This document shows positions 17,301 to 25,078 of a stretch of DNA of 64,000 bases, piece by piece (within the stretch, counting starts at the first letter, position 1; each line of letters opens with the position of its first letter). Made by a program: the position numbers and the translations under genes. Origin of the DNA: Pollutimonas sp. M17 (lineage in GTDB: Bacteria > Pseudomonadota > Gammaproteobacteria > Burkholderiales > Burkholderiaceae_B). The notes beneath the pieces were generated by a model. That model worked only from the letters and a program-made list of their open reading frames with translations, was not told the origin of the DNA and ran no database searches. Location of the stretch: positions 3,596,001 through 3,660,000 of the forward strand of contig NZ_CP107548.1 of NCBI RefSeq assembly GCF_025836975.1. Direction: 5' to 3'.

Positions 17301-18985
17301 GTAATTACCAAGTGGTCGCCCACACGGGTTCCAGTCTCCAGCGTCACCTTGGCCGTTACGGTTCCCGGAGCGCCGGCTGCGATTTCACCCACGTTGTAGA
17401 CACCGTCATCATTGGCATCGCCCTGCAGTTGCACCGAGACGGCCGGCCCTTCGTTGTCGACATCCATGCCGGCATCATCCCAAGCCGTATTGCCCGCCGC
17501 ATCCGTCACCGTCGCGGTCACCCCCACTGGCGTTACACCGCCCGCGTCCACCGGGACTTCCACCGATACACCATGGTCAAGGTCGTCCGCCGTCACGGGC
17601 CTATCCAACAACGTGGCTCCAGTGCCATCCTTGATGACCAACTGGTCGCCCACCTGGGTGCCGGCCTGCAGCGTCACGTAGGCCGTGACAGTGCCCGCAG
17701 AACCCGCCGCAATTTCGTCCATGTTGTAGACGCCGTCGTCATTGGCGTCGCCCAGCAGCTCCACCGAAACCGCCGGCGCCGAATTATCCACCTCTTTGGA
17801 TTCGCTTGCCGTGGCTGTGTTGCCTGCCGCATCCGTCACCGTGGCGACAGCCTTCACCGGCGTTACGCCATCGGCCTCAACCGGAACCTCGACCGATACG
17901 CCATCGGCAAGATCGTCGGCTGTCACCGCGCGCTCCAGCAGCGTGGCGCCGTTGCCGTCCGTGATCACCAGCCAGTCGCCTATCTGAGTGCCCGCACCCA
18001 ACGTCACCTTGGCCGCGACCGTGCCCGGACCATCAGCCGCAATCTCGTCCACGTTATAAGTGCCGTCGTCATTGGCATCGCCCAGCAGGTCGACAGACAC
18101 CTCGGGGATGCCGATGTCGATTTGATATTCCAGTTCAGATGAGCTCGTCTGCCCCTCTCCAATATCGACGATCGCCGTTATCTTGCCATTTTCAGCCAGC
18201 ACATCGCCAGGCACATCGATCTCGAAGCCCAGCTGGCCGTCATCGCGAACGACCACGGTGCCGGAATACTGCTCATCGCCCACAATCAAGGTTACCCTGT
18301 CGCCTGCTTTCGTGTCGCCACCAACCAGCCCTCTTACTGGAACATCATCCTCTAGCTCCTTGGCATTCAAGAGGTTGTCCTGACTGATGGCATCGATGGA
18401 AATCGTTGCTGTGCGCGTCACCGCGGCAACTGCGCCGCCCCCTCCGCTTTTGGCCGCGGCAAAGTCGCTGGAGCCCGTCCATGGGTCTCCCGAGTTGCGA
18501 TGTAACTCGACTCCTTCGGAAGAGCGGGGATATTGCAGGCTAAGCGGCGCAGTCGGCTCCACGACGGGTCCAAGCCGCACAAAGCTGCTGCCACCGTCAT
18601 CTCCACCGCCAGCACTACCCTGACGGCCCGCGCTGCCCTGCTGTTCAGCGCCATCCTCCGCAGCATCCATGTTGGAGGAAGACTCGACATCGGCCAACAT
18701 GCGCTCAAGAAAGCGAGCGGAATCGGGGGCCGTGGCCATCTGCGGGTCGGCATCGACGGCAGTGACGGACTGGCCCGCCGCGTCCCCTACAAGCATGACT
18801 TCGCTATCCCCACCTACCATGATAGGAGCCTGCCCATTCACCAAAAGGGATAGTTCCGCTCCCGGAGCGGTAACAATATGCGCGCCGACAGGTACGCTCG
18901 CGCCTTCCTGCAAAGGGAGAAGTGAACCGTCGGCTTGGCGTATCCAGGCCTGGCCTGTTAGTTTGAAAACGGTAGCAGTAGACAT
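14369..18985 (-). CDS. Giant type I-secreted RTX adhesin (retention module, Ig-like/EF-hand repeats, VWA)
   Basis: A 1538-residue BapA/LapA-like surface protein. Residues 1-75 form the outer-membrane retention module (VFKLTGQAWIRQADGSLLP start), followed by a Gly/Ser/Asp-rich linker. Residues about 296-955 are six 110-residue Ig-like repeats, each opening with an EF-hand-like loop such as DANDDGTYNVDE. A different Ig-like domain follows (about 960-1060). A VWA domain (about 1095-1290) has the MIDAS motif DQSGS and FLTDGEPN. RTX nonapeptides (GGNDTLDGG, GNDILYGQG and so on, about 1388-1427) and a C-terminal type I secretion domain end in KLAVTEA. No TAAG/PAAG-type LapG site is seen in the linker; a DAAG sits inside the retention module (68-71). 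It follows its own HlyD/ABC/TolC exporter genes. Confidence 0.93.
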   Translation of the reverse strand: MSTATVFKLTGQAWIRQADGSLLPLQEGASVPVGAHIVTAPGAELSLLVNGQAPIMVGGDSEVMLVGDAAGQSVTAVDADPQMATAPDSARFLERMLADVESSSNMDAAEDGAEQQGSAGRQGSAGGGDDGGSSFVRLGPVVEPTAPLSLQYPRSSEGVELHRNSGDPWTGSSDFAAAKSGGGGAVAAVTRTATISIDAISQDNLLNAKELEDDVPVRGLVGGDTKAGDRVTLIVGDEQYSGTVVVRDDGQLGFEIDVPGDVLAENGKITAIVDIGEGQTSSSELEYQIDIGIPEVSVDLLGDANDDGTYNVDEIAADGPGTVAAKVTLGAGTQIGDWLVITDGNGATLLERAVTADDLADGVSVEVPVEADGVTPVKAVATVTDAAGNTATASESKEVDNSAPAVSVELLGDANDDGVYNMDEIAAGSAGTVTAYVTLQAGTQVGDQLVIKDGTGATLLDRPVTADDLDHGVSVEVPVDAGGVTPVGVTATVTDAAGNTAWDDAGMDVDNEGPAVSVQLQGDANDDGVYNVGEIAAGAPGTVTAKVTLETGTRVGDHLVITDGDGTKLLDRPVTQDDLDEGILVEVAVDASGEKPVEVTATVTDPAGNVATDTVEKNVDNSAPGISVELQGDANDDGIYNVDEIAAGAAETVTAKVTLEAGTKAGDTLVITDGNGTELLNRAITEEDLTDGVQLEVPVGADGATPVEVTATVSDAAGNEATDSDSKNVDNVAPAVSVELLGDANGDGTYNVDEIAANDPGTVTAKVTLEAGTKVGDTLVITDGNGAELLNRTITEGDLTDGVQLEVPVGADGATPVEVTATVSDAAGNEATDSDSKNVDNVAPAVSVELLGDANGDGIYNVDEIAANDPGTVTAKVTLEAGTKVGDTLVVTDGNGTELLNRTITEGDLTGGVQLEVPVGADGTTPVEVTATVSDEAGNTAMDHDGKDVDASAPTVVVDIVSDNLVDGATSQVTFTFSEEVEGFDIGDIQITGDPNATITDLVQTSPNVWTATLNPDPDYAGVITVQVQNESYADGAGNSGAGGSDQVDVSQIVGGGSDDGAEKGSTTNGDDVINTAAGNDVVMGDQGGVVKLLEKGHDYNIAIIIDQSGSMAWKVADGSSGTYAESRMKMIKETLLELVDQMRGHDGNINVKLAGFSDGTGNTTLGTISINNLTDPATDIDALLAQIGDPELENSGLKAQGGTNFRDAFGRADAWFDTITGEYPDYENLTYFLTDGEPNVQGTAEYASVAGRGDVHAIGIGTAINLTTLNNYDNTDGGTTTTTPEELNLALVTGGTTIVPNPVGGDTISGGDGDDIIFGDAINTDGNVLPWGIDGNPERPGLLLEGSGLEGLETFLFLKNGHRATATELYEYLKEHHADFNVDGDTRGGNDTLDGGAGNDILYGQGGNDTLIGGSGSDLLNGGMGDDTFVWKNGDADAVDVPVDRIQDFGVGDDILDLSDLLQGEENSLDLTEYLHIAFDGSDTTINVSTGGSLSGDGSGFDQQIVLENFDLTAGVLDQAGLIASLIADGKLAVTEA
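16120..18099 (-). repeat. Six tandem 330-bp coding repeats in the adhesin
   Basis: Six units of 330 bp (110 codons) have no spacer, with boundaries near 18099, 17769, 17439, 17109, 16779 and 16449. Each codes an Ig-like module beginning SV(D/E/Q)L(L/Q)GDAN. Units 5 and 6 (16120-16779) are almost identical at the DNA level, and unit 4 shares long stretches with them, indicating recent expansion. Units 1-3 are more diverged. Confidence 0.93.
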
Positions 18986-19060
18986 GGCAATAAACTCCGT
19001 GTTTGGCTAATCGAAAATAAGGCGCCAGAGGCAGCGCACAAAAAGGAGTGATGGGAAGGG

Positions 19061-20407
19061 CTAGCGCTCAGTCAATGCGTTGGCCTTGGCTCGCAACACT
19101 GGTTTCAGCAGGTACCGCAGCAAACTTCGTTTGCCTGTAAGAATATGGACGTCGGCAAGCATTCCTGAAATGATCGGCAGCACATCTCCGTCGCCCACCG
19201 CCGCATGGCGGGTGCGTACGCGAACCAGATAAAACGAATTTCCTTTTTCGTCGGAGATCGTATCCGCGCCAATCAGCTCCACCTCGCCCTCCGCTCCGCC
19301 ATAGACGGCGTAGTCGTAGGCGGTAAACTTCACATCGGCTTTCTGCCCTGGATGCAGGAATCCGATGTCACGCGGCAGCACACGCACCTCAACCAGCAAG
19401 GAATCGTCGGTGGGAACGATCTCCACAATTTCCTTGCCCGGCTGGACAACCCCGCCAACCGTGTTGGCCACAAGAGTTTTGACGGTGCCGTTCACCGGCG
19501 ACCGAATATCAGCCAGCTTTACCTTGTCAGCCAGCGCCGCACGGCCCTCGCTCAGGGTCGCCAATTTGGCAAGCGTTTCAGATAGCTCCCGCCTCGCATC
19601 ATTGCGTATGTTCAGTTCAGTTTCGCGAATCTTGCTCTCCGCCTCCTGGATTGCCCCGTGCAGGCGATCGACCTGCGCAGCCGCGGATTTTCGTTCTCCG
19701 CAGTAGCGCGCCACATCGCGCTCCAGCCTCAATAAATCCACTTCGGAAACCGCGCCGGATTTAAGCAAAGGCCGGGTAACTTGCAGTTCACGCGAAGTCA
19801 GGCTGCAACTGCGGCCGGCTTGTTCAAGATCGGCCTGGGTTGAGCGCAACTCGTCCTGCCTTTGCTTGAGCTGGTCCCGGCCTATGCTGAGGGTTGCTTC
19901 CAGCTCACGCGTACGCGAACGCCAGACCTCACGCTCCATTTCAATCAAATCAGGCTCGGCTTCCAGTACGTCCGGAGGTGCTGTAAATGGCTCTCCGGTT
20001 GCCAGCGCCTGAAGCCGGGCCGCCCGAGCCTTGAGCGACAGCGATTCCGCCCGATTCTCGCCCAATGAGGACGCATAGCGGGTAGGATCTATCCTGAGCA
20101 GGACCTGCCCAGCTCCGACCTGTTCCCCTTCACGGACCAGAATATCTTCGATCACGCCCCCGTCCAGGCTTTGGACTATTTGAACTTGCCGGGAGGGGAC
20201 GACCTTCCCTTGGCCGCGCACCACTTCATCGATCTCGCCCATAGCGGCCCAGGCAAGCAGGACCGCCGACATGGCCAGGCAAACCCAGATCAGGGCGCGA
20301 GAACGTTTGGCCCGGCTTTCCCGGATAGACCATTGGGCATCGGCGATAAAGTCGCTGGAATCGCCTGGATGACCCAGGCCTGCCCGGCGTTTGCTGTCAG
20401 CTTGCAT
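19061..20407 (-). CDS. HlyD-family type I secretion membrane-fusion protein (LapC-like)
   Basis: A 448-residue periplasmic adaptor. It has a short cytoplasmic N-terminus, one TM helix (about 39-56, ALIWVCLAMSAVLLAW), then a biotinyl-lipoyl-like segment (GQGKVVPSRQVQIVQSLDGG) and a long coiled-coil hairpin (about 130-300, rich in Glu, Arg and Leu). The second lipoyl half (RSPVNGTVKTL, NTVGGVVQPG) and beta-barrel follow. It links the inner-membrane ABC protein to TolC for export of the adjacent adhesin. ATG 20407 overlaps the end of the ABC gene by 11 bases; an in-frame GTG at 20425 is an alternative start. Confidence 0.92.
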   Translation of the reverse strand: MQADSKRRAGLGHPGDSSDFIADAQWSIRESRAKRSRALIWVCLAMSAVLLAWAAMGEIDEVVRGQGKVVPSRQVQIVQSLDGGVIEDILVREGEQVGAGQVLLRIDPTRYASSLGENRAESLSLKARAARLQALATGEPFTAPPDVLEAEPDLIEMEREVWRSRTRELEATLSIGRDQLKQRQDELRSTQADLEQAGRSCSLTSRELQVTRPLLKSGAVSEVDLLRLERDVARYCGERKSAAAQVDRLHGAIQEAESKIRETELNIRNDARRELSETLAKLATLSEGRAALADKVKLADIRSPVNGTVKTLVANTVGGVVQPGKEIVEIVPTDDSLLVEVRVLPRDIGFLHPGQKADVKFTAYDYAVYGGAEGEVELIGADTISDEKGNSFYLVRVRTRHAAVGDGDVLPIISGMLADVHILTGKRSLLRYLLKPVLRAKANALTER

Positions 20408-22574
20408 GGCTACGCACCCCGCCACTGATGCGGGCGCCTCGCAGGTCGGCCATTACTTGCTGCCGGGGCCCGTCGGCCACGATGCAGCCGCCTTCCACGA
20501 TGATCAATCGATCAACCAGCTCAAGCAGCGCCGTGCGATGGGTAACCAATATCACTGTCTTGCCCTGCGCCGCGGCCTGCAATCTTTTTTTCAGGTGTGC
20601 CTCGCTGACATTATCCATATTGCTGCTGGGTTCATCGAGCAGCAATATGGGCGGGCTGCCGAGCAGCGCACGGGCGATGGCTACCGACTGGCGCTGGCCT
20701 CCCGAAAGCGAGTCGCCGCGTTCGCCTATCGGCATATCGAAGCCTTGCGGATGCAGATTGGCGAATTCCGCCACGCCGGACAGTTCCGCCGCGGCCAGGA
20801 TCGACATATCGTCGGCAAACGGCTGGCTCATGGCGATGTTTTCCTTCAGGCTTCCATACATCAATACCGGATCTTGAGGCACATACCCGACCGCCCGGCG
20901 CAGATCGGCCGGGTCGATCTGGCGAATATCGACGCCATCGACCAATACGGCCCCTTCCGTTGGCGCGTATAGAGCAAGAATCAATTTCTCCAGCGTTGTC
21001 TTTCCGGAGCCTATCCGGCCTATAATTGCGACCCTTTCACCTGCGGCGATACGCAAATTGATATGCTTCAGCGCCGGCTGTCCTGCAGCCGGGTATGTGA
21101 ACGACACATCGCGAAACTCGATCGAGCCGTTCAGTGAGGGCCTCGCCAGATAGGCATTTGCATCCGACCGCTCCATTGGCAGATTCATGTAGCCATCGAT
21201 GGAGCCCAGCGATGCGCGGGCATTGTGGTACTGCAAGAGCAGGCCCGCTACCTGACCCAAGGGCGCCAGGCAACGACCCGCTATCATCGAAGCGGCAATA
21301 ATGCCTCCAAGGGACAGCTGGGCATCGTGCACCAGGTAGACGCCTATCGTCACCACGGCGACCGATACCAGTTGCTGCATCAGCTGCACAAAACTGACTG
21401 TCGTTGCCGATACCCATCTGAGCTTGGCGCCCAGGTGCGCAATAAAACGGGTCGATTGCTCCCACTTGCGCTGAATCGTCCCCTGCGCATTGAGCGCCTT
21501 CACTGTTTCCAGTCCGGCGAGAGCCTCCACCAACGTCGCGTTGCGCTGGGAAGCCGCCCGGAACGAGGAATTCGTCAAGGACTTCATGCGGGCCTGCGCC
21601 ACCACGGAAACCAGCAGCACGACAAGGATGGCCACCAGCGGCGGCGCCATCAGCCAGGGTGAAATCCATGCCAGCGCGAGAAGAAAAAGCGCAAGGAAGG
21701 GAAGGTCGACCAGTGTCGTAAGCGACGCCGATGCGATGAAGTCCCTGATCACCTCGAATGAACGCAGGTTCGACGCAAATGCCCCGACCGATTCCGGCTT
21801 CTCCTCCAGGCGTATATTCAGCACCCGCTCCATGATCAGGGCCGATAGATTGATATCGACGCGCTTGCTGGCGGCGTCCACGACGTTGGCTCGCAATGCG
21901 GTCAGAATAAAGTTGAAAACCAGCACCAACGAAATGCCCGCCACCAGGACCCACAGTGTTTCCACCGCATTGTTCGGGACCACGCGGTCGTACACGTTCA
22001 TCGTAAAAAGGGGCATGGATAATGCGAATGCATTGATCAATACCGCGGCCAACAGCGCATCCCGATATAGCCCGCTGTTGTCGAGAACAGCACTCCAGAA
22101 CCAGTGCTTCCCCTTGTCCGGCCTGAGAATGGACGCTCTAGGCTCGAAACGAAATTGCGGGCGAACATAGCATGTCACCCCAAGATACTGCTCATCGAGC
22201 AAGTCGGCCGAAATCTCGACCGCGCTGGCACCCACCTCCGGATAACAGACCAGGCAGGAGCCCTCACGGACTTCCAGCAGCACGCATGCGCTATTGCCCC
22301 TTAACAGGAGGATCGCGGGCAATAGCGAAGGATTGATGTCGGCAAGCCGTCGCTGTGACAATCGGGCCGAGCAACCGGCCCGCGCAGCGGCACGCGGAAG
22401 CAGCGCCGGCGTCAGCCGATTGTTCACCAAGGGCAGTCCGCTGCCCAAGGCGAGGGCGGTCCAAGGCTTGCCGTGAATGCGCGTTATCTCGGCCAGGCAA
22501 TCCAGCAATGGATCCACGTGGCCCGCTTGCCCTTGCTCACGGACTTCGCTGTCCATCAACGATTCACAGCTCAT
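20397..22574 (-). CDS. Type I secretion ABC transporter, permease/ATPase (LapB-like)
   Basis: A 725-residue exporter half-transporter. The N-terminal 140 residues resemble a C39-like domain but lack the catalytic Cys, as in RTX exporters that do not cleave their cargo. About residues 160-430 are the six-helix membrane domain. The ATPase has Walker A GRIGSGKTT (about 513-521), signature LSGGQRQ (about 620) and Walker B ILLLDEPSS (about 640). It powers adhesin secretion with the HlyD and TolC partners on either side. The start is uncertain: ATG 22574 gives MSCESLMDSE, overlapping the TolC gene end (22594) closely, and ATG 22556 is also possible. Confidence 0.92.
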   Translation of the reverse strand: MSCESLMDSEVREQGQAGHVDPLLDCLAEITRIHGKPWTALALGSGLPLVNNRLTPALLPRAAARAGCSARLSQRRLADINPSLLPAILLLRGNSACVLLEVREGSCLVCYPEVGASAVEISADLLDEQYLGVTCYVRPQFRFEPRASILRPDKGKHWFWSAVLDNSGLYRDALLAAVLINAFALSMPLFTMNVYDRVVPNNAVETLWVLVAGISLVLVFNFILTALRANVVDAASKRVDINLSALIMERVLNIRLEEKPESVGAFASNLRSFEVIRDFIASASLTTLVDLPFLALFLLALAWISPWLMAPPLVAILVVLLVSVVAQARMKSLTNSSFRAASQRNATLVEALAGLETVKALNAQGTIQRKWEQSTRFIAHLGAKLRWVSATTVSFVQLMQQLVSVAVVTIGVYLVHDAQLSLGGIIAASMIAGRCLAPLGQVAGLLLQYHNARASLGSIDGYMNLPMERSDANAYLARPSLNGSIEFRDVSFTYPAAGQPALKHINLRIAAGERVAIIGRIGSGKTTLEKLILALYAPTEGAVLVDGVDIRQIDPADLRRAVGYVPQDPVLMYGSLKENIAMSQPFADDMSILAAAELSGVAEFANLHPQGFDMPIGERGDSLSGGQRQSVAIARALLGSPPILLLDEPSSNMDNVSEAHLKKRLQAAAQGKTVILVTHRTALLELVDRLIIVEGGCIVADGPRQQVMADLRGARISGGVRSHAS

Positions 22575-22593
22575 TATTGAAGCCGCCGTGCTT

Positions 22594-24060
22594 TCACGAT
22601 TTTTCGTAGACCAGGGTCGGGGGCATTTCTCCCTCACCGTATTCGATTCCGACCGGGGTCAAGAGAGAGGTATCGGGCGCGGCGGTCGCGCATGCGGCCA
22701 GTAGCTCTTCCCCAAGGTCCAGCTTGCTGCCCTCTTCAGGCCGCTCGACCTCGGGCGGCGCAAGCTCAAGCGCGGGAAGAATGCGGTGAGCAAGGGACAG
22801 CCAGCGGTACTCGAGAATGCGCTGCTCATACTGAGCATTCACGTATGCCCGATTGGCCTGAAAAAGCTCGTTTTCGGTGTCCAGCAAATCCATCAGCGAC
22901 CGCTGGCCTATCTGGAATTGCTGGTGATACCCATCCCGTACTTTTTGCGTGGCGACGCGGTGAGCACGCAAGAAGGGCAACTGCTCCCGCAAGCGCGCCA
23001 CATTGTTCCAGGCAATGGACAAGTCCTGGTACAGATTGCGGCAGGTATGATTGCGCAGATCGACTTGCGCATAGCGCTGCGCAGTCGTTTGACGTATGCG
23101 CGCCCGGTCCGCTCCACCGTTGAACAGGTTGTAGCTCATTACCAGTTGCACATTGGTGCTATGCGTACGAGTGTCTGTTCCGTATTGTCCGCGGTCCGTG
23201 CCGGTGGACGCCCTCAACTCCAGCGTCGGCGAAAATTGGGACTTGGCCACGTCTATGCCGCTGCCGGCCGCCTGCACGCTCGCCTGCTTGGAAAGCAAGC
23301 CGGGGTTTCCTCGCATGTAGGCCGAAAAATCTTCCGGATTTTCGGGCATCTGAAAAGAGGACTTCGGCGCGGCCATCAGTTTCACGGCCGGCGCAGATCC
23401 CGTAATCCGCATGTAACGCTGCTCCACGTCCAGCAGGTTGCCTTTCTCCGTCAACCAGTTGGATTGCGCCAGAGCCAGCCGGCCGACCGCCTGCTCCAGG
23501 TCCACACGCCTTCCCACACCGGAAGCGGTCCGCTCGCGTATCTGTGCAAGCGTTTGCTCATGCAAGGCAAAGTTTTCTTTTGCCAGCGTGTTCAGTTCGC
23601 GATAGCGCTGCACATCAAGGTAGGCCTGGGCCGCCTCGGCTGCGGTGGCATCGGTCAACGCTTGCAGCTCGTAGTACTTGGCGAGCTTTTCGAAGCCGGT
23701 CTGCTCCACGCTTCCGCTCGTACGAAATCCATCAAATATCAGCTGGCGCAGTTCCAGGTTGTATCCGTTTCGGCTCCAGCGATCAGTGCCGGATCCCGAT
23801 GCACTGTTCCGGTATTCCCTACCCGTCCATCCTTGTGCATTCACGCGCGGGAAGTAGCCGCCGCGAGCAACGTTTTGCGCCTCCAGCGAAGACACGAAAT
23901 CCTGATATCGAGCTTTGATTTCGGGATTCTGCAGCACCGTTCGCTCCACCACCTCAGGCAAACTTGCAACAGTAGTTCCGGAGGAAGCCGCGCCGCATAC
24001 AGGTGTCGCCGCAGCCAGAGCTAGAGAAATTGTGAAGGGCCGAAGAGAAAACTTGAGCAT
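22594..24060 (-). CDS. TolC-family outer-membrane channel of the type I system (LapE-like)
   Basis: A 488-residue outer-membrane efflux protein with a signal peptide (MLKFSLRPFTISLALAAATPVCGA). Two OEP repeats carry long alpha-helical, Ala/Gln/Arg-rich segments (around TAAEAAQAYLDVQRY and YQDLSIAWNNVARLREQL). It also has the family loops FDGFRTSGSVEQT and FNGGADRARIRQT. The C-terminal 60 residues are an acidic extension. It is the first gene of the exporter-adhesin operon (TolC, ABC, HlyD, adhesin), with the response-regulator gene 115 bp upstream on the same strand. Confidence 0.92.
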   Translation of the reverse strand: MLKFSLRPFTISLALAAATPVCGAASSGTTVASLPEVVERTVLQNPEIKARYQDFVSSLEAQNVARGGYFPRVNAQGWTGREYRNSASGSGTDRWSRNGYNLELRQLIFDGFRTSGSVEQTGFEKLAKYYELQALTDATAAEAAQAYLDVQRYRELNTLAKENFALHEQTLAQIRERTASGVGRRVDLEQAVGRLALAQSNWLTEKGNLLDVEQRYMRITGSAPAVKLMAAPKSSFQMPENPEDFSAYMRGNPGLLSKQASVQAAGSGIDVAKSQFSPTLELRASTGTDRGQYGTDTRTHSTNVQLVMSYNLFNGGADRARIRQTTAQRYAQVDLRNHTCRNLYQDLSIAWNNVARLREQLPFLRAHRVATQKVRDGYHQQFQIGQRSLMDLLDTENELFQANRAYVNAQYEQRILEYRWLSLAHRILPALELAPPEVERPEEGSKLDLGEELLAACATAAPDTSLLTPVGIEYGEGEMPPTLVYEKS

Positions 24061-24150
24061 AGGGATTCCTGGACACGCATTGAAGAATGCCGAATGCTAA
24101 AGTTACAGATCAAAAATCAGATTTGCCGGAGGGACAAAACATTTTGCTCG

Positions 24151-24166
24151 GACGCAATTTTGCGTC
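24151..24166. promoter_or_regulatory. Short inverted repeat upstream of the exporter operon
   Basis: GACGCA and TGCGTC arms with a 4-base centre lie in the 114-bp gap between the response regulator and TolC genes, about 90 bases before the TolC start. No T run follows on the minus strand, so a terminator is unlikely. It could be a binding site for the adjacent regulator (inference). Confidence 0.35.
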
Positions 24167-24174
24167 TATTTACA

Positions 24175-24984
24175 TTATTTGTTATTTTCGCCTTGAAGAG
24201 GCGCGGCTTCGACGCGAGGTCCGGCGTTTCGATAGGCCGATGGAGACAATCCACTGTATTCCAGGAAGGCCGTGGAGAAGTTGGCGGCACTGGAAAAACC
24301 TACCTCTTCTGAAATCGTGGCAATGCTCAATGTTGTTTCCATCAGCAGTCTTTTTGCCAGGAGCATGCGCTCAAGACGAAGGAACTCGAATACCGTTCCA
24401 TCCGTTACATCCTTGAATGCCCGCGTCAGGCGTTTGGGATTCGAGCCAAGCGCGTCGGCAAGCGCCTGAAGGCTGGGCGCATCGGCCAAGCGCTCGAGTA
24501 GATAGCGCTTCGCCGCTTGCACCAGAACCTGCTTGCTGCTTTCCCCGCTTTCCGTGTTGCCATCTTCCGGCTCCCCGCCATCCGCCCTTGATGCCAGGGC
24601 CAGATGTATCTGTACCCGAGCCAGCACTTCTTCGGGCGAAAACGGCTTCAGGATATAATCCACAGCCCCCTCGCGCAGCCCGGTCAGGCGCTCGTCCAAA
24701 TCGCTTGCCGAACTCAAAAATATCACGGGCGACCGGGCGGTCCTGGGATTGGCTTTCAACTGACGGCATACCGCAAAGCCATCCAGCTTAGGCATGCGCA
24801 CATCCAGCAGTATCAGATCGGGCACCCTGGCAACAGCCCGTTCGTATCCCTGAAGGCCGTCGAACGCCACGCTGATCCGGCACCGCGTGCCTCTTAGCGT
24901 CTCGATCAGCAAGCGCAATTCATCCGGACTGTCGTCAATAAGCAGAATATGGAACTTTGGAAGTGTCGGGTTATGAAATGGCAT
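24175..24984 (-). CDS. Response regulator with AraC-type DNA-binding domain
   Basis: A 269-residue protein. The receiver domain (about 10-130) has the acidic pair in ILLIDDS, phospho-acceptor Asp61 in LILLDVRMP, Ser/Thr near FLSSAS and Lys in ILKPFS. An AraC/XylS helix-turn-helix follows (about 165-260; ATISEEVGFSSAANFSTAFLEYSGLSPSAYR). It probably activates the downstream TolC-ABC-HlyD-adhesin operon and pairs with the divergent histidine kinase. The frame is open up to 25080, but that start would overlap the kinase start. ATG 24984 leaves a 94-bp divergent promoter region and gives a normal receiver N-terminus, though its ribosome-binding site is weak. Confidence 0.9.
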   Translation of the reverse strand: MPFHNPTLPKFHILLIDDSPDELRLLIETLRGTRCRISVAFDGLQGYERAVARVPDLILLDVRMPKLDGFAVCRQLKANPRTARSPVIFLSSASDLDERLTGLREGAVDYILKPFSPEEVLARVQIHLALASRADGGEPEDGNTESGESSKQVLVQAAKRYLLERLADAPSLQALADALGSNPKRLTRAFKDVTDGTVFEFLRLERMLLAKRLLMETTLSIATISEEVGFSSAANFSTAFLEYSGLSPSAYRNAGPRVEAAPLQGENNK

Positions 24985-25078
24985 CGCAGGAAAATTTACT
25001 ATTCTTAACTGAGCTTCTATAGAAAATGCTGTCCATCCCATTGCGCCGCCTGGCACAAAGGACGTAACTTTCGCAACC

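Noticed and set aside
16120-18099. Regularly spaced repeats that might suggest a CRISPR array
   Set aside because: The period is 330 bp with no unique spacers, and the units are in-frame coding modules.
15215-18142. Plus-strand open frames with repeated 109-residue Ser/Pro/Val-rich units
   Set aside because: They mirror the 330-bp repeats of the adhesin gene on the minus strand; the repetition comes from that gene.
14369-18985. Standard LapG cleavage site in the adhesin
   Set aside because: No TAAG, PAAG or AAAG in the linker; the only AAG-type match (DAAG, residues 68-71) lies within the retention module and is unlikely to be the site.
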